NCBI RefSeq assembly: GCF_028610625.1
Contig: NZ_JAQQWU010000010.1
Span: 62,001 to 126,000, forward strand
Reading direction: 5' to 3'
Origin: Guptibacillus spartinae
GTDB lineage: Bacteria; Bacillota; Bacilli; Bacillales; Guptibacillaceae
DNA: 64,000 nucleotides
Shown one piece after another: positions 1-6,934 of this stretch (positions are counted from its first letter, which is position 1; each line of letters starts with the position of its first letter). Under the pieces are notes generated by a model. That model made no database searches and was not told the DNA's origin. It saw only the letters and a program-made list of their open reading frames with translations. A program made the position numbers and the translations under genes.

Positions 1-153
1 AGCGAATATGTACTAAATAACTATAAAATTAGTGGCGATGGTTGTTACTTATTAGAATGCCGTTTTCCATCCAATAAGGAATTGGACGCGTTTCTTGTTC
101 AGCTGAATGTCCACGTGAATTATAAGCTTTCCATTGTGATTAACCAGTCGTAG
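1..153 (+). CDS. Lrp/AsnC-family regulator, C-terminal end (partial)
   Basis: This frame is open from the first base to a TAG at 151-153 and gives the last 50 residues of a protein cut by the window edge. The fragment has the GD-x-CYLLECRF strand followed by the ELDAFL helix and a final beta strand. That is the end of the RAM/AsnC effector-binding domain of Lrp-like regulators, which bind amino acids and form dimers or octamers. The DNA-binding part lies outside the window, so target and effector are unknown. Confidence in the family is moderate because only one domain end is visible. Confidence 0.6.
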   Translation, partial: SEYVLNNYKISGDGCYLLECRFPSNKELDAFLVQLNVHVNYKLSIVINQS

Positions 154-251
154 TCGAGAATGAAACCTTTTTGTTATGAAAATCGTAGCTATAGATACAG
201 TGTTAAGAATTAGTTATTTATAGGAGATTGAGATGAAAAGGAGCGCGATCA

Positions 252-428
252 ATGGGATTAAATCTAAAATTAATCACAATGGTTTTATTCACTGCAATAG
301 GCGTAACCATAGGCTATTTTATTTTCACTCCAATTGTAGACGATCTCATCTTAGGTCTAGTCATTGGACTATGCATAGGCGTAACGATTGGGATTTCCAT
401 TATTCCAAAGGTTAAACCCAAATCATAA
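252..428 (+). CDS. small two-helix membrane protein (58 aa)
   Basis: A 58-residue protein in a different frame from the longer ORF that starts at 233. It has an AAAAGGAG ribosome site (236-243) eight bases before ATG 252 and two hydrophobic helices (about residues 5-27 and 31-52). The glycine-rich stretch IGVTIG occurs in both helices, which suggests a glycine-zipper hairpin or an internal duplication. A short basic tail (KVKPKS) would sit in the cytoplasm. It lies 24 bases before the DUF3267 gene and is probably co-transcribed with it. I do not recognise the family and infer no function beyond membrane location. Confidence 0.65.
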   Translation: MGLNLKLITMVLFTAIGVTIGYFIFTPIVDDLILGLVIGLCIGVTIGISIIPKVKPKS

Positions 429-452
429 AACTGACTTAAAAGGAGTAAAGAT

Positions 453-1001
453 TTGATTCAATCTGATAAAACGGAAGCTCAGACGCTCGTTTGGGAAGAA
501 ATGAAAATACCTAGAATGCTCAATGTAACAATAGTAAGTCTTAGTCTTATTAGTATTTTAATAGGACACTACTTTGTTTCGATGATCGCCTTGTTCCATT
601 TCATTAAACAGGAGCCTGCGATACTACTTGCCTTTTTATGCATCACTTTTGTTTATATCGCCCTACATGAGCTGATTCATGGGGGATGTATGAACTTTTA
701 TAGTGGCATAAAGGCCACTTACGGGATAAGCGGCCCGTTTATTTATGCGAAAAGTGAAGCGATTTTTAATAGAAAGGCTTACCTCATCATTACACTTGCC
801 CCAATGTTGATTCTGGGACTTAGTGCTGCTGTACTAAGCGTTTTGTTACCTGGAATAGGATTATGGTTTGGGATATTTGTGTGGGTTCTAAACCTTTATG
901 CTTCAAGAGGGGACTTGCAGGCAGTCATGGTCGTAAAAGAACTTCCGCGTACATATGCAATTCAGGACGATGGTCATTCTCTGCAGATTTACCACAAATA
1001 A
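453..1001 (+). CDS. DUF3267 family membrane protein (HExxH metalloprotease-like)
   Basis: A 182-residue integral membrane protein with TTG start 453, nine bases after AAAGGAG. There are hydrophobic segments near residues 25-50, 58-72, 108-130 and 132-150. The motif HELIHG (about 72-77) carries the HExxH pattern of zinc metalloproteases, as in the DUF3267 family, which resembles site-2-type membrane proteases in having HExxH at the end of a helix. Substrate is unknown and proteolysis has not been shown for the family as far as I know. The end overlaps the ribosome site region of the following lipoprotein gene, so the two are likely one operon. Confidence 0.7.
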   Translation: MIQSDKTEAQTLVWEEMKIPRMLNVTIVSLSLISILIGHYFVSMIALFHFIKQEPAILLAFLCITFVYIALHELIHGGCMNFYSGIKATYGISGPFIYAKSEAIFNRKAYLIITLAPMLILGLSAAVLSVLLPGIGLWFGIFVWVLNLYASRGDLQAVMVVKELPRTYAIQDDGHSLQIYHK

Positions 1002-1014
1002 AAGGGGGAGGAAG

Positions 1015-1533
1015 ATGCGTAAGAAGTTATTTCTAGTAATCACGATAGGCTTATCTTTATTAGTAGGATGTTCGGAACCAGAGACTTTTGAAGACTATTT
1101 TCATAAAGAGATGGAAGAAAACAAAGCCCAAACGGATGATGCGAATGATTCCTATTCTTTAATCCATCATGAACAGGACGTTGTTCATCAAAACGATGCG
1201 ATCGCCATCTATACAGAGAAGCAATTTCAAGAGGAACGCATCCTCATAGCTTACATTGAGAAAGAAAATGATCAATGGGAATGGAGACAAACGAGAGGGG
1301 CAGCGTGGGGTGATCCGGCGCATTGGTCTTCAATGAATTCAGAGCCTTACATTTATTCTGGGACGATACAGGATGATGCGGTGAAAGAAGTATATGCCGG
1401 AAGAGAAAAAGCCAAAATTATTAATGTGAGTGAGGGCAAGAGATTTTGGTATGCGGTAAGTGATAAAAAAGAAGTGGACGTCAAAATGGTAATGGAAGAT
1501 GGCGCCGAAGAGGTCGTTGAGGAATTAGGTTGA
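1015..1533 (+). CDS. putative lipoprotein, unknown function
   Basis: A 172-residue protein beginning at ATG 1015 after GGGGGAGGAAG. The open frame extends upstream to 955, but that part overlaps the preceding gene and has no ribosome site. The N-terminus is a lipoprotein signal (RKKLF, a hydrophobic run, then lipobox LVGC with Cys about residue 19), so the mature protein should be anchored outside the cytoplasmic membrane. The rest is acidic and Trp-rich in the middle (WEWRQTRGAAWGDPAHW). I do not recognise the fold. It follows the DUF3267 gene by 13 bases and is closed by a hairpin terminator. Confidence 0.7.
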   Translation: MRKKLFLVITIGLSLLVGCSEPETFEDYFHKEMEENKAQTDDANDSYSLIHHEQDVVHQNDAIAIYTEKQFQEERILIAYIEKENDQWEWRQTRGAAWGDPAHWSSMNSEPYIYSGTIQDDAVKEVYAGREKAKIINVSEGKRFWYAVSDKKEVDVKMVMEDGAEEVVEELG

Positions 1534-1567
1534 TACGAAAAGAGAATAGCGAATCAATGTTGTCATA

Positions 1568-1613
1568 CCTAAAATGCATTTTCCTACTGGAGAATGCGTT
1601 TTTAGGTTTTTAT
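1568..1613 (+). terminator. rho-independent terminator after lipoprotein gene
   Basis: CCTAAAATGCATTTTC and GAGAATGCGTTTTTAGG form an imperfect hairpin followed by TTTTTATT. It lies 34 bases after the lipoprotein stop codon. Confidence 0.65.
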
Positions 1614-1732
1614 TGGTTTCTAATACAACCAATAAAGAACTGATCCAAATGCTCATTCCTTCTATTACAGTCATTTTTCAGTTGGAACGGAACTTGCATA
1701 ATAGTTTGACAATGATGATGAAGGGAGTGGAA

Positions 1733-3061
1733 ATGATGGGGAAATGGAAAAGTGCGCTAGGTTTGTTTACTGTGCTTTTGTTAGGTACGGTGCTCATTAC
1801 TCAGGAAATGGACGTCGAAACAAATGCAGCGGATAAACAGGAAAAAGGGTCTCTCGTTATCGTAGGGGGAGCCCTAAGTCCAGATAATGCAGAAGTGTAT
1901 GACGCGTTTCTATCATTAGCAATGGATTATCGAAACAAACCAAAAGAAGAAGTAAAAATCGGGATCATGCCAACTGCAAGTGCAACACCGGTCCAAAGCG
2001 CAACTTCCTACAAGGAAGATTTTATTCGCTACGGTGCAGATGAGGAGAACATTGAGATCCTGCCGATTGCTGTAAGTGACGATCCGTCAACAGAAGAGGA
2101 TGAAGCGAAGTGGAAAGATGGGGCGAATGATGAAAAACTTGCCGAACAAGTGAAAAAGTATGATGCAATCTGGTTTGTTGGCGGCAATCAGTTGGATTAC
2201 ACGGATACGCTTTTAGCTAACGGCAAGGATACGCCAGTATTGGCATCCATTCGTGAAAATTATTCAAACGGGGCCGTTCTAGGAGGGTCTAGTGCTGGTG
2301 CAGCCGTTATGAGTGATCCGATGATCGGTGCAGGGACGAGTATTGGTGCGTTAAATCAAGGTGTTACAAATGAAGACAATTACGGGGATGCAGAAGACAA
2401 TCGCGTCTTCCTTACAGATGGCCTAGGTTTTTTTGAAGCAGGCATGGTTGATCAGCATTTTGTAAAGCGTGGGCGTTTTGGAAGACTCATCGTTGGGGCA
2501 TGGGATGCTGGTAATGAAATGGGATATGGCATAGATGAGAATAGTGCGATGATTGTGCATAATGACAATCAATCAATCGAAGTCATTGGGGAAAGTGGAC
2601 TTGTGATCGTTGATCTTTCAAATGCAAAGAAAACGAAAGAATATCCGACAGCAATGAAAGATGTCACCATTAGCTATATTGAAAAGGGAGATCGTTATTT
2701 CTGGGAATCGAAAACCTATCAGATCACTGAAGACAAACCACTTATAGAACAGCCTTATTATCCTGAGAGCACGACAAATACAGGGATTTTTGGAGAAGAC
2801 GCGCTTAAGCAAGTTTTGACGTATGATTTGGTTGATAGTGATTCTGATGAAGCGGTAGGTCTAGCCTATGAATTGACCGACGAGAAAAAAGGAGAAGGGT
2901 TTAAATTAGTCTTCTCGGAAGTGGATCAAACAAAAGGATACTGGGGAAAGATCGATGGCGTAGAATCGTACGCAGCGATTAACGTTTCGCTAGATATCAT
3001 TCCTATGGAGATCAAATTAAAGGTGGATAAAGTAAACGAAAAGAAAATGGAAAAATTCTAG
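1733..3061 (+). CDS. secreted cyanophycinase-like peptidase (family S51)
   Basis: About 442 residues from ATG 1733 (ATG 1736 equally possible), placed just after AAGGGAGTGG; the frame upstream to 1574 covers a terminator and is not coding. Residues 5-24 form a signal peptide or anchor, so the enzyme acts outside the cell. The core has LVIVGGALS (about 41-49), the nucleophile elbow GGSSAG with Ser187, and DQHFVKRGRFGRL, all hallmarks of cyanophycinases. These cleave the Asp-Arg polymer cyanophycin or beta-Asp-Arg-type bonds. After about residue 290 there is an extra C-terminal region I cannot assign. Whether the true substrate is cyanophycin is inference. Confidence 0.8.
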   Translation: MMGKWKSALGLFTVLLLGTVLITQEMDVETNAADKQEKGSLVIVGGALSPDNAEVYDAFLSLAMDYRNKPKEEVKIGIMPTASATPVQSATSYKEDFIRYGADEENIEILPIAVSDDPSTEEDEAKWKDGANDEKLAEQVKKYDAIWFVGGNQLDYTDTLLANGKDTPVLASIRENYSNGAVLGGSSAGAAVMSDPMIGAGTSIGALNQGVTNEDNYGDAEDNRVFLTDGLGFFEAGMVDQHFVKRGRFGRLIVGAWDAGNEMGYGIDENSAMIVHNDNQSIEVIGESGLVIVDLSNAKKTKEYPTAMKDVTISYIEKGDRYFWESKTYQITEDKPLIEQPYYPESTTNTGIFGEDALKQVLTYDLVDSDSDEAVGLAYELTDEKKGEGFKLVFSEVDQTKGYWGKIDGVESYAAINVSLDIIPMEIKLKVDKVNEKKMEKF

Positions 3062-3075
3062 TCGTGAGGATATGG

Positions 3076-3108
3076 AAAGAAGGATGTGCACAAGGCACAT
3101 CCTTCTTT
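3076..3108. terminator. bidirectional terminator between cyanophycinase and guaD
   Basis: Perfect 14-bp stem (AAAGAAGGATGTGC and its complement) with a 5-base loop between convergent genes. Poly-A and poly-T flanks suit both directions, and the stem overlaps the guaD stop codon. Confidence 0.85.
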
Positions 3109-3577
3109 AGTATTCTACACGTTCTCCATGTTTGTGCCAGTTTTGAAAAGGCTCGTTCTTTTCTTCCATTTCAATATGATGAAAGGGAATCTTCCTTTGT
3201 TCAGGTTTTTTCTCAATTTCTTCATAGATGACTGCATCGTCAAACCCCGCATCGGCTGCTTCATGCCTTGAAGCAGCGAAGTAAACGCGATCAGGACGTG
3301 ACCAGTAAATCGCACCGAGGCACATCGGGCAAGGTTCACAGCTTGCGTAAATGATGCATCCGTCAAGTTGATGTGTGCCGAGCTTTTGGCAGGCATTCCG
3401 AATGGCGACAACTTCTGCATGGGCAGTGGGGTCATGATCGCTTGTCACTTGATTAAAGCCTTCGCCAATCACTACGCCATCCTTTACAACGATGGCACCA
3501 AATGGCCCGCCATGATAATCTGTCACGCTTTTAGATGCTAATTGAATCGCGTGTGTTAGCCAATCCTTCTCTGTCAT
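3107..3577 (-). CDS. guaD: guanine deaminase
   Basis: A 156-residue cytidine-deaminase-fold enzyme, the same length as B. subtilis GuaD and alike throughout. It hydrolyses guanine to xanthine and ammonia in purine salvage and nitrogen use. Zinc ligands are visible as His53 in HAEV (Glu55 the proton shuttle) and Cys83/Cys86 in PCPMC. The C-terminal PFxxW segment, which in the family covers a neighbouring active site in the swapped dimer, is present (PFQNW). ATG start follows TAGGAGTGTGATGAA. It stands alone, converging with the cyanophycinase gene. GMP reductase, another guanine salvage step, is encoded at 47.1 kb. Confidence 0.93.
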   Translation of the reverse strand: MTEKDWLTHAIQLASKSVTDYHGGPFGAIVVKDGVVIGEGFNQVTSDHDPTAHAEVVAIRNACQKLGTHQLDGCIIYASCEPCPMCLGAIYWSRPDRVYFAASRHEAADAGFDDAVIYEEIEKKPEQRKIPFHHIEMEEKNEPFQNWHKHGERVEY

Positions 3578-3669
3578 TTCATCACACTCCTATCTAATAG
3601 GTATTAGACATTTCTATCATCATTCCCTATCAATAGAAAAAATTTCAAGGAGAAGTGGCTATTTGTTCG

Positions 3670-4896
3670 TTACGTCACGCTGTTTGTCGCATAGCCTATG
3701 TTCAAGTCGCTTGTCGAACCGGCTGGTGCACCAGTCATCCAGAGCTTATAAAATACAGCGTCACCATTCCCATCAAATTTAGTCGGACTATAAAGAACAG
3801 AAGGAGTGTAATTTCTTCCTGAACGCCAGGGAACGCCATCATTAATGCTAAAAACGGGATTAAGTGGACTCTTCACCCAGTTGATGCCATCTGTTGATCG
3901 AGCACATCCGATTCCTTCGCTTGTATCCAACCTGCCGCCACTGTACCACATAACAAATTCGTTGGAAGATATCTGTAAAACTGACGCTTGTCCTGTAGCA
4001 TAGCGATCATCCCACTCTCCAGCTGTTCCTTTCGCAAGAACTGGTAGTGGACCGACACGTGTCCAACTGATGCCATCTGAAGATACAGCAAGAGCGATTT
4101 GGCCGTCACTTCCATTATCAATTGAATAATACATCACGTAGCGGTTATTAAAAGGATTCACGGGATCGACTACAGCTGGGTTATCAGGATAATACAGAAT
4201 ATCTGCTGGTCCTACAGATTCGTAGTTTGGTGCTAGTGCAATTGGGACAATAAGAGGAGAAGTTGTATCTTGAATTAACGTTTGATCATTTGTCCATGTA
4301 ATCCCATCGGTTGAAGTTGCTGTTCTTATCATGCGAAGAACACTTGGAAATAGTGGATCAATTTGAAAGTATTGCGAGTCCCAATACCATATTCTATATG
4401 GTGAGCCAATACCGAATCCATCAGGATCGTAGAGTACTTTAGAATGACGCTGGCGTGCAGCGAGCCCAATCATATTGCTTTGGAATGTCCAGGTTGTCCC
4501 GTCTGGCGACGTGGCAAGTGCAATTCCACCATTTCCATCAAAGTCATACCACATTTTATATACTTCAGAAGCAGCGAAATTCATTCCATCATATAAAACG
4601 CGATTATAGTAAGCTCGAGTGGCTGGGTTATAAACTGGATTTCCTACAAATTCATCCCACTCACAGTTAGGGCTCGGTTGTGGAGGAATAGGAGGTGTTG
4701 GTGAAGGAAAGGCATTTGTATATTGAATAGACGTTACTTTGGAACAATCGATCGTCACAAAAGCGCTATTAGCATCTAAGCCATTGACGCAACCATTTGA
4801 GACGTTTAATACTCTTACATAGACGGTCTCAGATACACCTAATAAAGTGAAACCGATAATTGTTCCTGGCGTCACTTTTTTAAAACAACAAGGCAT
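3670..4896 (-). CDS. beta-propeller protein (GH43/GH32-like) with Cys-rich head domain
   Basis: About 408 residues from ATG 4896; the ATG at 4914 is less likely because the AAAGGAG ribosome site lies inside that extension. Residues 1-62 form a separate small beta domain beginning MPCCFKK with four Cys. Then comes a Pro-rich linker (PSPTPPIPPQPSP, about 65-77). The rest repeats a propeller blade pattern: KMWYDFDG, ATSPDGTTWT, ATSTDGITWT, VSSDGISWT, FVMWYSGG, ARSTDGINWV. Such SxDGxxW blades occur in GH43/GH32-like and sialidase-like propellers. I see no signal peptide, and the acid catalysts cannot be placed, so enzyme activity is uncertain. A spore-surface or sugar-binding role is possible. 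Confidence 0.7.
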   Translation of the reverse strand: MPCCFKKVTPGTIIGFTLLGVSETVYVRVLNVSNGCVNGLDANSAFVTIDCSKVTSIQYTNAFPSPTPPIPPQPSPNCEWDEFVGNPVYNPATRAYYNRVLYDGMNFAASEVYKMWYDFDGNGGIALATSPDGTTWTFQSNMIGLAARQRHSKVLYDPDGFGIGSPYRIWYWDSQYFQIDPLFPSVLRMIRTATSTDGITWTNDQTLIQDTTSPLIVPIALAPNYESVGPADILYYPDNPAVVDPVNPFNNRYVMYYSIDNGSDGQIALAVSSDGISWTRVGPLPVLAKGTAGEWDDRYATGQASVLQISSNEFVMWYSGGRLDTSEGIGCARSTDGINWVKSPLNPVFSINDGVPWRSGRNYTPSVLYSPTKFDGNGDAVFYKLWMTGAPAGSTSDLNIGYATNSVT

Positions 4897-4925
4897 TGCA
4901 TGATCTCCTTTCATAGATTTATTAC

Positions 4926-4934
4926 TAGAATATG
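4926..4934 (-). promoter_or_regulatory. possible SigK-like -10 box upstream of propeller gene
   Basis: On the minus strand the sequence CATATTCTA fits the CATAnnnTA pattern of late mother-cell promoters, about 30 bases before the start codon at 4896. No convincing -35 element is seen, so this is only a hint that the gene is expressed in sporulation. Confidence 0.25.
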
Positions 4935-4973
4935 ATAGAGATGGAAGAATGATTGTGTGGTTTTCCTATTAGC

Positions 4974-4993
4974 GGGTGACAGGCACCACCCGG
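4974..4993. repeat. short GTGACAGGCACC-type intergenic repeat
   Basis: GGGTGACAGGCACCACCCGG is a small interrupted palindrome (GGGTG/CACCC). I recall GGTGCCTGTCACC-type elements as scattered intergenic repeats in Bacillus genomes. Only this copy is in the window. Confidence 0.4.
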
Positions 4994-5087
4994 TTTAGCT
5001 CAGATGTTGTCGAATGAGCAGCGTGTGGTAAAATCAGTTTTATGCGATTATGACTGGTGGTAGGACACACTTAGCTGGGAGGCTTAT

Positions 5088-5438
5088 ATGATTTCGTTTC
5101 TGCTGACATTAAAGAGAATGCTATCTGCTTTATGGCGGGCAATTAAAGATAAAGAATTTCAGGTACTCTTCTTTTTAACAACAATGACACTTATTTCAGG
5201 AACGATCTTCTACCATACTGTGGAGCATTGGTCCGTGTTGGATTCACTCTATTTTAGTGTTGTTACGTTAACAACCGTAGGGTTTGGTGATTTTAGTCCG
5301 CAAACTGATTTTGGTAAGATTTTCACCATCATCTATTTGTTCACTGGAGTTGGATTAATCCTAGGGTTTATCAATAAACTTGCTTTGCATATGGGAAGAA
5401 GTAAGACGAGGGATCGCGAAAAGAAGAGCTCAACTTAA
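5088..5438 (+). CDS. two-helix potassium channel subunit
   Basis: A 116-residue membrane protein with two hydrophobic helices (about 24-44 and 80-98) around a pore loop. The selectivity filter is TVGFGD (about 66-71), diagnostic of K+-selective channels of the Ion_trans_2 type. The length and absence of an RCK/TrkA-N domain mark it as a minimal tetrameric pore like KcsA. The acidic, charged C-terminus (RSKTRDREKKSS) is too short for a sensor domain. ATG 5088 follows a GGGAGGC site. It is a single-gene unit with its own terminator. Confidence 0.85.
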   Translation: MISFLLTLKRMLSALWRAIKDKEFQVLFFLTTMTLISGTIFYHTVEHWSVLDSLYFSVVTLTTVGFGDFSPQTDFGKIFTIIYLFTGVGLILGFINKLALHMGRSKTRDREKKSST

Positions 5439-5455
5439 ACAAAAATTGAGCTCTT
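5424..5455 (+). terminator. terminator of K+ channel gene
   Basis: AAGAGCTCAA pairs perfectly with TTGAGCTCTT across a 12-base loop. The stem overlaps the stop codon. Confidence 0.7.
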
Positions 5456-5499
5456 GTTTAAACTCGAAGTTCAAATTCTTGCGTTATAACGAATAGAGG

Positions 5500-5530
5500 T
5501 TTACAATACAAAACGTAATTATTACGATTT
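5500..5530 (+). promoter_or_regulatory. promoter with Zur operator upstream of rpsN
   Basis: TTTACA (5500-5505) and TACGAT (5523-5528) are 17 bases apart, giving a SigA-like promoter. Overlying the -10 is CGTAAT-T-ATTACG (5514-5526), a perfect 6-1-6 inverted repeat extended by ATTT. It matches the Bacillus Zur box core as I remember it (TCGTAATnATTACGA). Zinc-loaded Zur bound here would block transcription of the zinc-free S14 paralogue, as for B. subtilis rpsNB. Confidence 0.85.
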
Positions 5531-5628
5531 GATGCGAGGAAGCTTCCTTGCTCGGTTGTGGATAAGTATATCGAGCACGCTGAAAAAATAAATAGCATAG
5601 AGTAAGATAGATGAAGGGATGAATTCAT

Positions 5629-5898
5629 TTGGCTAAGAAGTCGAAAGTCGTAAAAGAACAAAAACGTCAGGAGCTCGTTATGAAGTATGCCGATTTACGT
5701 CAGGAGTTGAAAGCGAAGGGTGATTATGAAGCTTTACGGAAATTACCGCGAGATTCTTCGCCAACTCGTCTGAATAATCGGTGTGAAGTGACGGGACGAC
5801 CTAAAGGGTACTTACGAAAATTTCAGATGTCTAGAATTGCGTTTCGTGAATATGCTCATAAGGGGCAGATCCCTGGAGTGAAGAAGTCAAGCTGGTAA
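5629..5898 (+). CDS. rpsN: 30S ribosomal protein S14, zinc-independent paralogue
   Basis: An 89-residue S14 protein starting at TTG 5629 after GAAGGGATGA. It has the conserved core [17 protein letters not shown] and ends GVKKSSW. The CxxC...CxxC zinc ribbon of the short 61-residue S14 is missing; only one Cys is present. This is the long, zinc-free form that replaces the zinc form in the small subunit when zinc is scarce, sparing or releasing zinc. The Zur operator 100 bases upstream supports that role. A 112-residue gene of unknown function follows by 18 bases and is probably in the same transcript. Confidence 0.95.
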   Translation: MAKKSKVVKEQKRQELVMKYADLRQELKAKGDYEALRKLPRDSSPTRLNNRCEVTGRPKGYLRKFQMSRIAFREYAHKGQIPGVKKSSW

Positions 5899-5916
5899 AA
5901 GGGTAGGGGAAGATGG

Positions 5917-6255
5917 ATGGAGTGCAATGAACATTTATTGAAGATGCTCATTCGTGATAGTGTGGCAAAGCTCCCAGAGAAGGAGAAAGCCCTTTATCAG
6001 TTCATTGATGAACTGGAAGTAAGATTAATTGAATCGGCAGCCACACCCGATCAATATATGAACCTTTTGAAAAAGTACTCTCCATATCATGCAGCAGCGA
6101 AGCAATTTGATATTTCTCCTTATAAAGCGAGAACCATGATGCATCGAATTGAGTGGAAGATTGCAGGGAGAGTGGAGGAAAAACTTCATAACCTCAAGTG
6201 GGTGGAGCAACCTTCTGGTGGAAAGAGAGTGAAAAAAGGTTATTTGATGTTATAA
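5917..6255 (+). CDS. small helical protein, possible HTH, downstream of rpsN
   Basis: A 112-residue basic, all-helical protein whose start ATG 5917 follows GTAGGGGAAG. The middle part (SPYHAAAKQFDISPYKARTM, about 55-74) reads like a helix-turn-helix of sigma-region-4 or phage regulator type: an AAKQF helix, a turn, and a second helix carrying Lys/Arg. The N-terminal half is a predicted alpha hairpin with KLPEKEKALYQFIDEL. I do not recognise a named family. Because it lies 18 bases after the zinc-free S14 with no terminator between them, it is probably also Zur-repressed, which makes a role in zinc starvation possible. Confidence 0.6.
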   Translation: MECNEHLLKMLIRDSVAKLPEKEKALYQFIDELEVRLIESAATPDQYMNLLKKYSPYHAAAKQFDISPYKARTMMHRIEWKIAGRVEEKLHNLKWVEQPSGGKRVKKGYLML

Positions 6256-6316
6256 AATAAAGAGAAGCATCATGAAATATAGGATTCGGTTCATTTCAAT
6301 ATGGAAAATTTTCATT

Positions 6317-6356
6317 AAAAAGAGCTGCGAATTTATCAACCATTCGCAGCTCTTTT
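6317..6356 (+). terminator. terminator of the rpsN operon
   Basis: AAAAGAGCTGCGAAT and ATTCGCAGCTCTTTT form a perfect 15-bp stem with a T-rich end. Confidence 0.9.
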
Positions 6357-6393
6357 GATATATGTGTAAATGATGTGAAAAGTATAACGTTCT

Positions 6394-6403
6394 ACTGTAC
6401 AGT
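6394..6403. promoter_or_regulatory. palindrome upstream of MerR gene, candidate operator
   Basis: ACTGTACAGT is a perfect 10-bp palindrome about 20 bases before the MerR-type gene. MerR regulators bind dyads between promoter elements and often control themselves. I cannot place -35 and -10 boxes with confidence, so this is tentative. Confidence 0.35.
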
Positions 6404-6422
6404 TCTTGTGTTTTAACTTAGA

Positions 6423-6863
6423 ATGAATGATGAGGTGATGAATCTTGGGGTGTTGTTAAAAATAGGGGAGTTAGCTGAAGTTTGCCATGTTTCGAAACGG
6501 ACAGTTGACTATTATACAAAAATGGGTTTATTACAGTGTGAACGCTCTGAAACAAATTACCGCTTCTATGGAGAAGATGCGATTGATGATATTAAATTCA
6601 TTGAACAATGCAAAGAAATGCAAATGACGTTAAGTCAAATCCACCAACGTCTAAAAGTAAAAAAAGCTGATCAAGTTGATACAGAAATGGTTCATAGTCA
6701 GGTGAAACAAGTCATCGATAAAATGGAATATTTAGGGGCGGAACTAAAGGATATTCACGAAAGTGTTGGGAAGTTAGATGAAGAAACTCAAACGAAGATT
6801 AAGAAAAACCTTTCGCCTCAAACTGTCGCACTTATTCAATCGTTACTTCTGTACTCAACTTGA
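6423..6863 (+). CDS. MerR-family transcriptional regulator
   Basis: Up to 146 residues. The MerR winged helix is clear: LLKIGELAEVCHVSKRTVDY, then GLL and NYRFYGEDA, followed by a coiled-coil dimer helix (about 80-125). The start is uncertain: ATG 6423 has no ribosome site, ATG 6438 directly abuts GAGGTG, and GTG 6450 or TTG 6453 would give the usual short N-terminus. The C-terminal part lacks the Cys pair of copper-sensing CueR. The next gene is a CNNM-type ion transporter, the same pairing as B. subtilis yhdQ-yhdP, so it may respond to a cation, but the effector is unknown. Confidence 0.85.
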   Translation: MNDEVMNLGVLLKIGELAEVCHVSKRTVDYYTKMGLLQCERSETNYRFYGEDAIDDIKFIEQCKEMQMTLSQIHQRLKVKKADQVDTEMVHSQVKQVIDKMEYLGAELKDIHESVGKLDEETQTKIKKNLSPQTVALIQSLLLYST

Positions 6864-6934
6864 TCGTGTGAATAGTAGAAATGCCATTTTTATAAAAAGT
6901 AAGGTTAAACAACAACTCAGGAGAGTGAAATTTT

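Noticed and set aside
233-415. 60-residue ORF with many His/Arg/Asn residues
   Set aside because: The overlapping frame from 252 to 428 has a ribosome site, two membrane helices and natural composition; the 233 frame looks like its shadow.
5458-5661. 67-residue minus-strand ORF
   Set aside because: It covers the rpsN promoter, Zur box and start codon and has no ribosome site or recognisable pattern.
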